Assembly: GCF_003352005.1 (NCBI RefSeq)
Contig: NZ_CP024848.1
Coordinates: 128,501 to 192,500 of the forward strand
DNA from: Oceanobacillus zhaokaii
GTDB taxonomy: Bacteria > Bacillota > Bacilli > Bacillales > Amphibacillaceae
Length of the DNA stretch: 64,000 nucleotides
Direction of reading: 5' to 3'
The translations under genes and the position numbers were made by a program. This document shows positions 32,256-40,390 of this stretch, in pieces. The stretch's first letter is position 1; each line of letters opens with the position of its first letter. Under the pieces are notes generated by a model. The model saw only the letters and a list, made by a program, of their open reading frames with translations. It searched no databases and was not told where the DNA came from.

Positions 32256-33128
32256 ATGATCGATTTGAATGAGTCAATCCTTTCAATCTATCGTGCTCAA
32301 GAGAAATGGCCGGATATGGATTACCATTCACACCAGGAATATGAAATTTATTTCTTTCACGGAGGCTCTTGCAGGTATCTCATTCATAATCAAATTTATG
32401 ATCTGGAGCCTGGGGATATTTTGTTGATGGATGGAATGACACTTCATAAGCCGAATGTCCCAAATAATAGTGAATATATCCGCAGCATCATTCAATTTTC
32501 ACCACAATGGATAACAGGGATGCTGAAAGAAATTGGGGCACTGCATTTATTGGATGTATTTAAAAAACTGCATCATTGTTTAATTCGTACAAGGGAAAAC
32601 CAGGAATCAAAGGAATTAGAGCAGATTATTAAGCGTTTAGCAGATGTAAGTCGCTCCTCTTATATGCAGGACGGTTCTGGTGAAATAGAACAGAAGGCAT
32701 TATTATTACAAATCCTGATTTTGGTAAACCGCCTTGGACAAGCAGAATCAAAGAAATTGCAAACCTCTAAGCCAGATAAGGCGACGCACGCAGAGAATAT
32801 TGTTTCGTATATACAAGAAAATTATATGCGAAAACTAAGCATTGAAGTTATTTCAGGTGCTTTGAATTTAAGTAAGTCTTATGTTTCCCATGTTTTTAAG
32901 GAAATGACAGGGTTTACAGTGATGGAATATGTCATGGGCTATCGTATAACACAGGTGAAATTCCTGCTGGAAATGGAGCCAGATAAAGCATTAAAAGATA
33001 TAGCAATTGAATGTGGCTTTGAAAGCGTTCCACATTTTAGTCGTTATTTTCGAGAGAGTGTAGGGGTAACGGCTAGGGAGTATCGTAACGGACGCTTAAA
33101 AATATATCGTGAGGAGAATGAGAAATGA
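32256..33128 (+). CDS. AraC family transcriptional regulator
   Basis: About 290 residues. N-terminal cupin-like sensor (HSHQEYEIYFFHGG, LEPGDILLMDG, about residues 20-75) and two C-terminal helix-turn-helix motifs (LSIEVISGALNLSKSYVSHV; KDIAIECGFESVPHFSRYFR). Start uncertain: AAGGA abuts the ATG at 32256, while a TTG at 32265 is better spaced. Overlaps the next gene as ATGA; presumably activates the three-gene oxidoreductase operon behind it. Confidence 0.92.
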   Translation: MIDLNESILSIYRAQEKWPDMDYHSHQEYEIYFFHGGSCRYLIHNQIYDLEPGDILLMDGMTLHKPNVPNNSEYIRSIIQFSPQWITGMLKEIGALHLLDVFKKLHHCLIRTRENQESKELEQIIKRLADVSRSSYMQDGSGEIEQKALLLQILILVNRLGQAESKKLQTSKPDKATHAENIVSYIQENYMRKLSIEVISGALNLSKSYVSHVFKEMTGFTVMEYVMGYRITQVKFLLEMEPDKALKDIAIECGFESVPHFSRYFRESVGVTAREYRNGRLKIYREENEK

Positions 33129-34285
33129 GCAAAGTTAGATTAGGTATTATCGGTTTAGGTGCGCAAGGTGGAGCATACGCAGGTTTCATTGCAGAAGGAA
33201 AAGTTCCAAACATGGTTATTGGTGCTATCTGTGATACAGATCCAGAGAAGAAGGCTGTTGCTGCGGAAAAATATCCAGATGTTCCATTCTATGATAATTA
33301 CATTGACATGTTAGAAAGCGGCGATGTTGATGCGGTTGTTACTTGTGTTCCACATTATTTACATCCAGAAATGGGAATTGAAGCACTGAAAAGAGATGTT
33401 CACGCATTAGTAGAAAAACCAGCAGGCGTGTATACAAAACAAGTTCGTGAATTAAATGAATTTGCAGCAACGAAGCCGGAGTTAACATTCGGGATTATGT
33501 TTAACCAGAGAACGAATGAATTGTACCAAAAAGTAAAACAAATTGTTGATAATGGTGAAATAGGTAAAATCCGTCGTACGAACTGGATTATTACTACGTG
33601 GTGGAGACCACAAGGTTATTATGATCAAAGTGCATGGAGAGCAACATGGGAAGGTGAAGGCGGCGGTGTTCTTGTAAACCAAGCACCACATCAACTTGAC
33701 TTGCTTCAATGGATTGCTGGTATGCCGAAGAAGGTTTATTCTAACGTGAAATACGGCTACCAACGTGATATTGCTGTAGAAGATGAAGTAACTGCATTAC
33801 TTGATTATGGTAACGGAGCAACAGGTGTATTCATTACTGCTACACATGACATCATGGGGACAGACCGCTTTGAGATTCATGGCGATAACGGAAAAATTGT
33901 TGTTGATGATAGTAAGAAAGTAACAATCAAGCGTCTTAGAAAACCAGAATCAGAAATGAGTGCAACAATGAGCATGATGGATGTTGCAAAAATCTTCATG
34001 GGTGGAGACACGGATGACCTTTATGAGGAAGAAGTTATCGAATTTGAAAGTGTATGGGGTGCACAGCATTCCGCTGTTATGGAAAACTTCGCAGCGAATA
34101 TTTTAGACGGCACACCACTTCTTGCACCTGGCAGCGATGGAATTAATGGTGTGGCACTAGCAAACGCAATCCATCTTTCAAGCTGGTTAGGGAAGGAAGT
34201 AGAACTACCAGTAGATGAAGATCTATACTTCGATGAATTACAGAAGAAAATTGAAGAAGAAAAACTTAACCCAATTAAAAAATAA
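33125..34285 (+). CDS. Gfo/Idh/MocA family oxidoreductase A
   Basis: 386 residues. N-terminal Rossmann GLGAQG (10-15), EKP motif at 97-99, and the C-terminal sheet with GGGVLVNQAPHQLD holding the likely catalytic His. NAD(P)-dependent sugar or cyclitol dehydrogenase; substrate unknown. Starts inside the AraC gene (ATGA overlap). Paired with B and a TIM-barrel isomerase, a set seen in pathways acting on inositols or 3-keto-glycosides. No ROK operator, so controlled separately from the uronate genes. Confidence 0.93.
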   Translation: MSKVRLGIIGLGAQGGAYAGFIAEGKVPNMVIGAICDTDPEKKAVAAEKYPDVPFYDNYIDMLESGDVDAVVTCVPHYLHPEMGIEALKRDVHALVEKPAGVYTKQVRELNEFAATKPELTFGIMFNQRTNELYQKVKQIVDNGEIGKIRRTNWIITTWWRPQGYYDQSAWRATWEGEGGGVLVNQAPHQLDLLQWIAGMPKKVYSNVKYGYQRDIAVEDEVTALLDYGNGATGVFITATHDIMGTDRFEIHGDNGKIVVDDSKKVTIKRLRKPESEMSATMSMMDVAKIFMGGDTDDLYEEEVIEFESVWGAQHSAVMENFAANILDGTPLLAPGSDGINGVALANAIHLSSWLGKEVELPVDEDLYFDELQKKIEEEKLNPIKK

Positions 34286-34346
34286 GGAACCTGTTAGCCT
34301 ATGTCCACATTGGATATAGGTTAGCTTTCAAAGGAGGCTTAAGTCC

Positions 34347-35357
34347 ATGCTAAATATCGCGGTTATTGGACTTGGTGATATTTCTAAAATCCATTTACCA
34401 GTTATCCAGGAAAATCCAAATGTAACATTGGCTGCAGTATGTGATATTGATGAAACATTAAGCAGCACGGTTCCAGGAGTAAATTTCTACACGGATTACC
34501 ATGAGATGCTGGCGAAGGAAGAATTGGACTGTGTTCATATTTGTTTGCCACATGATCAACACTACCCAGCTACTAAAGCATGTGTGGAAAATGGTGTTCA
34601 TGTATTTCAGGAGAAGCCACTTGCTAGAAGTGCAGAAGAAGGAATGTTTATCGTCGATCTTGAAGAACAATATCCCGATGTTAAAATCTGCGTGTCCTTC
34701 CAAAATCGCTTTAATGAAACCTTTGAAAAAATGCAAGAAATGATCGACAGTGGCGAATATGGGAAAGTTACAGGTCTAAAAGGGCTTGTAACGTGGTACC
34801 GGGCAAAAGAATATTACGACGCAAAACCGTGGAGAGGCATTATGAGACAGGCTGGTGGAGGCGTGATGATTAATCAGGCAATCCATACTTTGGATCAGAT
34901 GCAGTTGATCGGTGGAGAAGTAGACACAATTAGAGGATCCATTGACAATCTCGTTGATTACGGTTATGAAGTGGAAGATACGGCAACAGCAAATATCCAA
35001 TTCAAAAATGGTGCTACTGGTTTGTTTTTTGCAACTGTAACGAATGCAGTCAATTCATCTGTCGAATTTCAAGTGATTCTCGAAAAAGGGAAATTAACAA
35101 TTAAAGATAGCGTTCTCACGAAAACAAATGAAGAAGGTAAAAAGGAAAAGGTGATTGAGGACGCGAAGCTGCCAGGTGCGAAATTCTACTATGGGGCAAG
35201 CCATTCTAAACTAATCAATCATTTCTATACTTGTATTGAAGAAGATTCACAGGATTATATCCATGCAAGAGATGCACAAACATCAATGGAAATGATAAGT
35301 GCAATTCGCAGATCTTCGGAAATCAAACAAACAATTAAAATGGAGGTATACAAATGA
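34347..35357 (+). CDS. Gfo/Idh/MocA family oxidoreductase B
   Basis: 336 residues. Rossmann GLGDIS (8-13), EKP at 89-91, GGGVMINQAIHTLD. Related to A but clearly diverged, which suggests two successive redox steps or different epimers. AAAGGAGG upstream. Overlaps the isomerase gene by 4 nt. Confidence 0.93.
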   Translation: MLNIAVIGLGDISKIHLPVIQENPNVTLAAVCDIDETLSSTVPGVNFYTDYHEMLAKEELDCVHICLPHDQHYPATKACVENGVHVFQEKPLARSAEEGMFIVDLEEQYPDVKICVSFQNRFNETFEKMQEMIDSGEYGKVTGLKGLVTWYRAKEYYDAKPWRGIMRQAGGGVMINQAIHTLDQMQLIGGEVDTIRGSIDNLVDYGYEVEDTATANIQFKNGATGLFFATVTNAVNSSVEFQVILEKGKLTIKDSVLTKTNEEGKKEKVIEDAKLPGAKFYYGASHSKLINHFYTCIEEDSQDYIHARDAQTSMEMISAIRRSSEIKQTIKMEVYK

Positions 35358-36214
35358 CTACAGGTAAAATCGGCGTACAAATGATGATGCTTAAAGGTAA
35401 AGTAGAAGAAATCGGTGCATATGAAACGATGAAGAAGCTACATGAACTTGGTTTCGGTGCTGTAGAAGTATCGCAAATTCCAATGACAGAAGAAAACGTT
35501 GCAGAATTAAAACGAGCAAGTGAAGAATTTGACATTAAAATTGCTGCTCTTTCAGCTGGATTAGAACCAATGCTGCCAGGTGCACCTGGGGAAACACTAA
35601 GCAATGACTTCGATAAGATTGTGAATGACTGTAAAACATTAAACTGTAATTTCATTCGGATCGGTATGCTTCCGTTAAACGTAATGGGTGATAAAGATCA
35701 AATCCTGGCATTCATCGAGCGAGCAGAAGCAATGGCAGAAAGACTAGCAGAGCATGGAATTGAATTATATTACCATACACATCATATCGAGTTCCAAAAA
35801 TTTGATGGAGAATTCTTATTAGACATTATGAAAAACAATACATCGAAGCTTGGTTTCGAATTAGATGTTCACTGGATTCAACGTGCTGGGGTAAACCCAA
35901 TTACATTTGTAAAAGAATATAAAGGACGTATCGCTTTATTACACTTGAAGGACTATCGTATTGGCAAACTAGAAGTCAATGAAGACGATCTTAAAGATAT
36001 GGGCAAATTCTTCAATAAGTTTACAAACTTAATAGAGTTCGCTGAAGTAGGCGAGGGAAACCTCGACATTAAAGGCGTAATCGAAGCAGGACTTGAGAGT
36101 GGTGCTCAATACTTCCTAATTGAACAAGACGACACATACGGAAGAGACCCATTCGACTGCCTACAAACATCAGCAGAAAACCTACGCAAATTAGGATATG
36201 CTGACTGGTTTTAA
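35354..36214 (+). CDS. Sugar phosphate isomerase/epimerase (AP endonuclease 2-like TIM barrel)
   Basis: 286 residues. Metal-site pieces are visible along the barrel: YHTHHIEF, ELDVHW, LLHLKDY, EVGEGNLD and EQDD, as in IolE/IolI-type and xylose-isomerase-like proteins. It would isomerise, epimerise or dehydrate the keto product of the neighbouring dehydrogenases; the reaction is not known. Last gene of the AraC-linked operon. Confidence 0.92.
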   Translation: MTTGKIGVQMMMLKGKVEEIGAYETMKKLHELGFGAVEVSQIPMTEENVAELKRASEEFDIKIAALSAGLEPMLPGAPGETLSNDFDKIVNDCKTLNCNFIRIGMLPLNVMGDKDQILAFIERAEAMAERLAEHGIELYYHTHHIEFQKFDGEFLLDIMKNNTSKLGFELDVHWIQRAGVNPITFVKEYKGRIALLHLKDYRIGKLEVNEDDLKDMGKFFNKFTNLIEFAEVGEGNLDIKGVIEAGLESGAQYFLIEQDDTYGRDPFDCLQTSAENLRKLGYADWF

Positions 36215-36431
36215 GAAATAGTTTCTATTTTTGAGTGAGATAGTCTACTTTCTTAGTTAGGTAAGTGATGGATGAAAATTGTCAGTTGATATTAAGTACA
36301 AGCTAGAAAAAATTGTGATTTGAAATTTGGTTGGTAGTTTTTTATCACTTGAATGTCCGTTCCTTGCGCTAAATTAACGACAATCGTTAGTGAGTTTGCC
36401 ATCCTTCTGTTGTTAATTACTGCACAATCCC

Positions 36432-36560
36432 AGCGGAAGAAATACACGAAGACTCCTGCGGGAAGAAGAGCCTAGGTGAGACTCTGAAGTGCGTTAGCGC
36501 AAAGAGGCTCGCCAGCTCCCCGCGGAAAGCGAAGTGTATTTCTGTAGCGACCGGCCGAAG
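36432..36560. repeat. Dispersed intergenic repeat, type 2 (full copy)
   Basis: A 129-bp non-coding block bounded by inverted AGAAATACAC (36437-36446) and GTGTATTTCT near 36534-36543. Inside are GACTCCTGCGGGAAGA, GTGAGACTCTGAAG, GCGTTAGCGC and CCCCGCGGAAAGCGAAG. This is a well-known kind of intergenic repeat in Bacillaceae. A truncated copy is at 25527-25566. The rest of the gap 36215-36431 shows only a small AAATAG/CTATTT hairpin. Confidence 0.75.
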
Positions 36561-36630
36561 AGCCCTAGCACATTAAACTAGTTCTCACTTTAGATCGATT
36601 GCAATAGACCACTTAAAAATAGAAGTGAAT

Positions 36631-36660
36631 AGAAATCGGTCAGAAGCCGATTTCTATTTT
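36631..36660 (+). terminator. Terminator or attenuator ahead of oxidoreductase C
   Basis: AGAAATCGG (36631-36639) pairs with CCGATTTCT (36647-36655), followed by ATTTT. It lies only 34 nt before the next gene's start, so it could act as an attenuator for that gene as well as a terminator of the operon upstream. Confidence 0.65.
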
Positions 36661-36693
36661 CATGTAAAATATCAATCAAGGAGAGTCGATAAA

Positions 36694-37770
36694 ATGAGCA
36701 ATAAAGACGGAATGAATTATGCTCCAAAAGGGAAGCCAAATCCAGTCGTTAAAGAGGGAGAATTCCAAATAGCAGCAGCGGCATTAGACCACGGTCATAT
36801 TAACGGAATGTGTAACGGGTTAGTCGAAGCCGGTGCAACATTAAAATGGGTATATGACCCAGACCAAGAAAAGGTCAAAGCCTTTGTCGAACAATTCCCA
36901 GGTGTAGAGGTTGCCGAGTCATTGGAACAAATCTTAAACGATGACTCGATTAAATTAGTTGCAGCTGCAGCAATCCCCTCGGAAAGAAGCGCGCTAGGCA
37001 ATAAAGTAATGGAAGCTGGTAAAGATTATTTCACAGACAAAACGCCATTCACAACACTTGCTCAATTAGAGGAAACGAAGCAAGTAGTGAAGCGTACAGG
37101 ACAGAAATACATGGTATATTTCAGTGAACGACTCCATGTAGAAGGTGCGGTATTTGCAGGGCAATTAATTAAAGACGGGGTAATTGGTCGTGTCATCCAA
37201 GTGACAGGATTTGGCCCACATCGATTAAACGCAGATACTAGACCTGATTGGTTCTTCAACAAGGAACAATATGGCGGTATCTTATGTGATATTGGCAGTC
37301 ACCAAATTGAACAGTTTTTACACTTTACTGGGAATGAAGATGCAAAGCTGTTACATAGTAAAGTAGGAAACTATAATAATCCAGAGTATCCAGAATTAGA
37401 GGATTATGGTGATGCAACATTAGTTGGAGAAAACGGTGCAACATTCTTCTTTAAAGTTGATTGGTTCACACCAGATGGACTGAGTACTTGGGGCGATGGT
37501 CGTACCTTTATTACGGGAACTGAAGGAACGATTGAGATTCGTAAATATGTGGATGTAGCACGTGAAGAAACAGGAGATCATCTCTATTTAGTTAACAAGG
37601 ATGGTGAGAAGCATTATTCTCTATCAGGTGAGGTAGGCTTCCCGTTCTTTGGCGAATTGATTAAAGATTGTATCAATCGTACAGAAAATGCAATGACACA
37701 AGAGCATGCATTTAAAGCAGCAGAGCTATGCTTAAAAGCGCAGGACGAGGCAGTAGTAGTAACAAAATAA
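36694..37770 (+). CDS. Atypical Gfo/Idh/MocA family oxidoreductase C
   Basis: 358 residues from the ATG after AAGGAGAG; an upstream frame extension to 36625 runs through the terminator hairpin and is rejected. The usual glycine-rich loop is replaced by AAALDHGHINGM, and EKP by DKTP (115-118). The C-terminal GGILCDIGSHQIEQF keeps the His. Either cofactor binding is changed or it uses a different motif. Substrate unknown. Stands alone with its own terminator. Confidence 0.88.
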   Translation: MSNKDGMNYAPKGKPNPVVKEGEFQIAAAALDHGHINGMCNGLVEAGATLKWVYDPDQEKVKAFVEQFPGVEVAESLEQILNDDSIKLVAAAAIPSERSALGNKVMEAGKDYFTDKTPFTTLAQLEETKQVVKRTGQKYMVYFSERLHVEGAVFAGQLIKDGVIGRVIQVTGFGPHRLNADTRPDWFFNKEQYGGILCDIGSHQIEQFLHFTGNEDAKLLHSKVGNYNNPEYPELEDYGDATLVGENGATFFFKVDWFTPDGLSTWGDGRTFITGTEGTIEIRKYVDVAREETGDHLYLVNKDGEKHYSLSGEVGFPFFGELIKDCINRTENAMTQEHAFKAAELCLKAQDEAVVVTK

Positions 37771-37780
37771 TCTGACATGA

Positions 37781-37814
37781 TGCCCTGAAATGGTTTGGAT
37801 ATTATTTCAGGGCA
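37781..37814 (+). terminator. Terminator after oxidoreductase C
   Basis: 11-bp perfect stem TGCCCTGAAAT/ATTTCAGGGCA (37781-37791 with 37804-37814), loop 12 nt, poor T tail. Confidence 0.65.
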
Positions 37815-37895
37815 ACATGTTTGTATCTAGAATCCCAAATCTTAATGCCTCCCCAATTTTTGGTATTTATTTTTCGGAAAAGACAACGCTTTCTC

Positions 37896-37956
37896 TTGAC
37901 GAAGTGTAGTACAAATGATAATCTTAAATTATTAATTTGTTTATTAAACAAATTAA
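37896..37956 (+). promoter_or_regulatory. Promoter and perfect ROK operator of the LarA-like gene
   Basis: -35 TTGACG (37896-37901), 17-nt spacer, -10 TAATCT (37919-37924). The operator 37932-37956 is a perfect 25-bp palindrome: 12-bp arms TTAATTTGTTTA and TAAACAAATTAA around one T. It covers the expected start of transcription. Unlike the other island promoters the spacer has no cre. A leader of about 270 nt follows, with an AAGGGTTT/AAACCTT hairpin near 38054-38071 that may attenuate. Confidence 0.8.
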
Positions 37957-38229
37957 AAGATTTGCTATGAAAGAAGCATTAGTGAAATCGCTTTAGTAGT
38001 TAAGAGAATAAAATGACTTTCTGAATACATAAGTGCAACTAAGATTTTGACCCAAGGGTTTTATAAACCTTAGTTTTCTAATGTGAATGAAAGCCAGAAT
38101 GTCTTAAATTTAAAAGTAAATTATTGTTTGTTGTAAGGGTAAACTATCTTTTCGTAGGGAATTATAGATATAATAGAGCCAGATATGTAAAGTAAATGTA
38201 TTCATAAAAAAAGGAGTGGGGCATAAGCT

Positions 38230-39492
38230 ATGGGCATTCTACAAGAATTATTGCAGGACATTCCTGTTCCAAAGATGGTAAAAGTAAAGCAAACCTTCGA
38301 CAAATCACAAGTAGAAGATGTTGGCGGCACTTTAAAGGCAGAGTTGGAAAAAGTAAAAGATACGGTAACGCCCGGAATGGAGATCGCAATTGCGGTTGGA
38401 AGCAGGGGAGTCGATCGAATTGTTGAAATTACAGCAATTACGGTTCAATTCCTAAAAGATTTAGGTGCGAAACCATTTATCGTTCCAAGCATGGGAAGTC
38501 ATGGAGGTGCAACTGGACCAGGGCAAAAAGCGGTTCTTGAGCATCTTGGCGTGTCAGAAGAAAGCGTTGGCGCAGAAATACGCTCTTCAATGGAAGTAAT
38601 AAAGCTTGGTGAATTACCAAATGGTCTGCCAGTTTATATTGATAAATTGGCTTCTGAAGCAGATGGAATCGTCGTTATTAATCGCGTGAAACCACATACT
38701 GCCTTCCGCGGTCATGTGGAAAGTGGAATTATGAAGATGATCAGTATTGGTCTAGGGAAACAAAAAGGAGCAGAAGCATGCCATCAATTAGGATTTAAGC
38801 ATATGGCAGAGCATGTTCCAGCAATGGCTAAACTAGCAATGGAAAAAATGCCTATCCTATTTGGTGTTGCTACGGTAGAAAATGCATTCGACAAAGTTGC
38901 TAAAATAGAAGTACTTAAACCTGAAGAAGTAGAAGAAAAGGAAACAGAGTTACTTAAGCTAGCAAAAGACTTGCTGCCGAAACTGCTATTCGATCAAATT
39001 GATGTACTTGTAATCGATCAAATTGGTAAAAATATCAGTGGGGATGGAATGGACCCGAATATTACGGGAAGATATCCAACACCGTATGCACATGGTGGAC
39101 CAGATGTAACGAAAATGGTTGTGCTTGATTTAACACCACAAACGGAAGGTAATGCAAATGGAGTTGGAACAGCAGATTTCACAACACAACGACTTGTTGA
39201 CAAAATGGACCGGGATGCAACATATGCGAATGGTTTAACATCTACAGTTGTAGGACCAACACATATTTCCACAACATTGCCGACAGATAAACAAGCAATT
39301 CAAGCAGCAATCAAAACATGTAATATTTTAGATTTCACAAAGGCTAAAGTTGTTCGGATTAAGAACACACTTGAAGTGAGTGAAATTGAGGTATCAGAAT
39401 CGTATCTTGATTATGTGAAAGAGCATGCAAATATCGAACAGATCTCTGAACCATATGCATTCGGTTTTGATGATGAAGGAAACTTATTCTAA
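38230..39492 (+). CDS. LarA-superfamily nickel-pincer 2-hydroxyacid racemase/epimerase
   Basis: 420 residues. His91 (SMGSHGGAT), His156 (KPHTAFRG), Lys169 (GIMKM) and His185 (GAEACHQLG) match L. plantarum LarA His108, His174, Lys184 and His200 in order; Lys to His spacing is 16 in both. They bind and position the nickel-pincer nucleotide. Superfamily members include lactate and malate racemases and D-gluconate 2-epimerases. Next to fructuronate reductase and gluconokinase, the best guess is D-mannonate/D-gluconate 2-epimerase. Lactate racemase is the alternative. The cofactor genes larB, larC and larE are not in the window. RBS AAAGGAGTG. Confidence 0.9.
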   Translation: MGILQELLQDIPVPKMVKVKQTFDKSQVEDVGGTLKAELEKVKDTVTPGMEIAIAVGSRGVDRIVEITAITVQFLKDLGAKPFIVPSMGSHGGATGPGQKAVLEHLGVSEESVGAEIRSSMEVIKLGELPNGLPVYIDKLASEADGIVVINRVKPHTAFRGHVESGIMKMISIGLGKQKGAEACHQLGFKHMAEHVPAMAKLAMEKMPILFGVATVENAFDKVAKIEVLKPEEVEEKETELLKLAKDLLPKLLFDQIDVLVIDQIGKNISGDGMDPNITGRYPTPYAHGGPDVTKMVVLDLTPQTEGNANGVGTADFTTQRLVDKMDRDATYANGLTSTVVGPTHISTTLPTDKQAIQAAIKTCNILDFTKAKVVRIKNTLEVSEIEVSESYLDYVKEHANIEQISEPYAFGFDDEGNLF

Positions 39493-39534
39493 ATCATTTA
39501 TTACTAGCAAATATAACAATAAGGGGAATTATCA

Positions 39535-40305
39535 ATGACAAATTTATTCGATCTAACTGGTAAAGTAGCAGTTGCAATTGGCGGAAACAGTACATTAGGA
39601 GCTTCAATGGCAAAAGGACTTGCTGAGCAAGGTGCAAAGGTTGCGATTGTTGGTCGTAATTTAGAAAAAGCAGAAGTAGTAACGAAGGAAATCATCGACG
39701 CTGGCGGTGAAGCTAAATCATTCCAAGCAGATGTAAGTGATCTTCCTTCTGTTGAGCGTGCTGCGAAAGAAATTGAAGCATGGGCAGGCGGCTGGGATAT
39801 CGTCCTAAATGCACCCGGTAAAAACAGCTCTACACCATTCTTGGAATTGGAAACAGATGAATGGGATGACATCATGGATGTTAACTTAAAAGGGTTAGTA
39901 TTCTCAACACAAATTTTTGCAAAACGTATGATTGAACAAGAAAGAAAAGGAAGCATTATTAATATTTCTTCTGTTTCTTCTAACCCGCCATTATCAAGAG
40001 TATTTACGTATTCTGCATCTAAAGCAGGTGTAAACAGTGTTACACAATATTTGGCTAAAGAATTTGCTCCACATGGCATTCGGGTAAATGCGATTATTCC
40101 AGGATTCTTCCCTGCAGAGCAAAACCGTAAAATCCTTGATGATGCAAGAATTGAATCAATCATGAAACATACACCAATGGAACGCTTCGGTGAGCCAGAA
40201 GAGTTACAAGGTGCAGCAATTTACCTTGCTTCTGATAAAGCATCTGGTTTCGTTACTGGAACGTTCGTACGTGTAGATGGCGGTTATGGAAGTATGACAA
40301 TCTAA
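39535..40305 (+). CDS. uxuB: SDR family fructuronate reductase (D-mannonate oxidoreductase)
   Basis: 256 residues, classical short-chain dehydrogenase: glycine loop GGNSTLGAS (16-24), NAPG (92-95), active-site Tyr159-x3-Lys163 (YSASK) and PGFFPAEQNR (189-198), a motif of the Bacillus-type UxuB/gluconate 5-dehydrogenase branch. Predicted to reduce D-fructuronate to D-mannonate. 42 nt after the LarA-like gene, same transcript. 2-keto-gluconate or 5-keto-gluconate reduction is the alternative. Confidence 0.83.
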   Translation: MTNLFDLTGKVAVAIGGNSTLGASMAKGLAEQGAKVAIVGRNLEKAEVVTKEIIDAGGEAKSFQADVSDLPSVERAAKEIEAWAGGWDIVLNAPGKNSSTPFLELETDEWDDIMDVNLKGLVFSTQIFAKRMIEQERKGSIINISSVSSNPPLSRVFTYSASKAGVNSVTQYLAKEFAPHGIRVNAIIPGFFPAEQNRKILDDARIESIMKHTPMERFGEPEELQGAAIYLASDKASGFVTGTFVRVDGGYGSMTI

Positions 40306-40330
40306 ATAGTATAATAATACATGATATGAA

Positions 40331-40360
40331 AGGCTTTGGAGTAAGCTCCAAAGCCTTTTC
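40331..40360 (+). terminator. Terminator between uxuB and gntK
   Basis: Perfect 11-bp stem AGGCTTTGGAG/CTCCAAAGCCT with a 4-nt loop and TTTTC tail. It lies 30 nt before gntK, which has no visible promoter of its own, so it may work as a partial terminator setting lower gntK expression. Confidence 0.85.
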
Positions 40361-40390
40361 TAAAGAATCGTGACAAAGGAAGAGGTAGCT

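Noticed and set aside
36625..36693. N-terminal extension of oxidoreductase C
   Set aside because: It would translate the terminator hairpin, and the ATG at 36694 has AAGGAGAG at good spacing.
38230..39492. Simple lactate racemase (larA) for cell-wall or lactate metabolism
   Set aside because: Not excluded, but no lar maturation or lactate genes are adjacent and its operator is that of the sugar-acid genes, so a sugar-acid substrate fits better.
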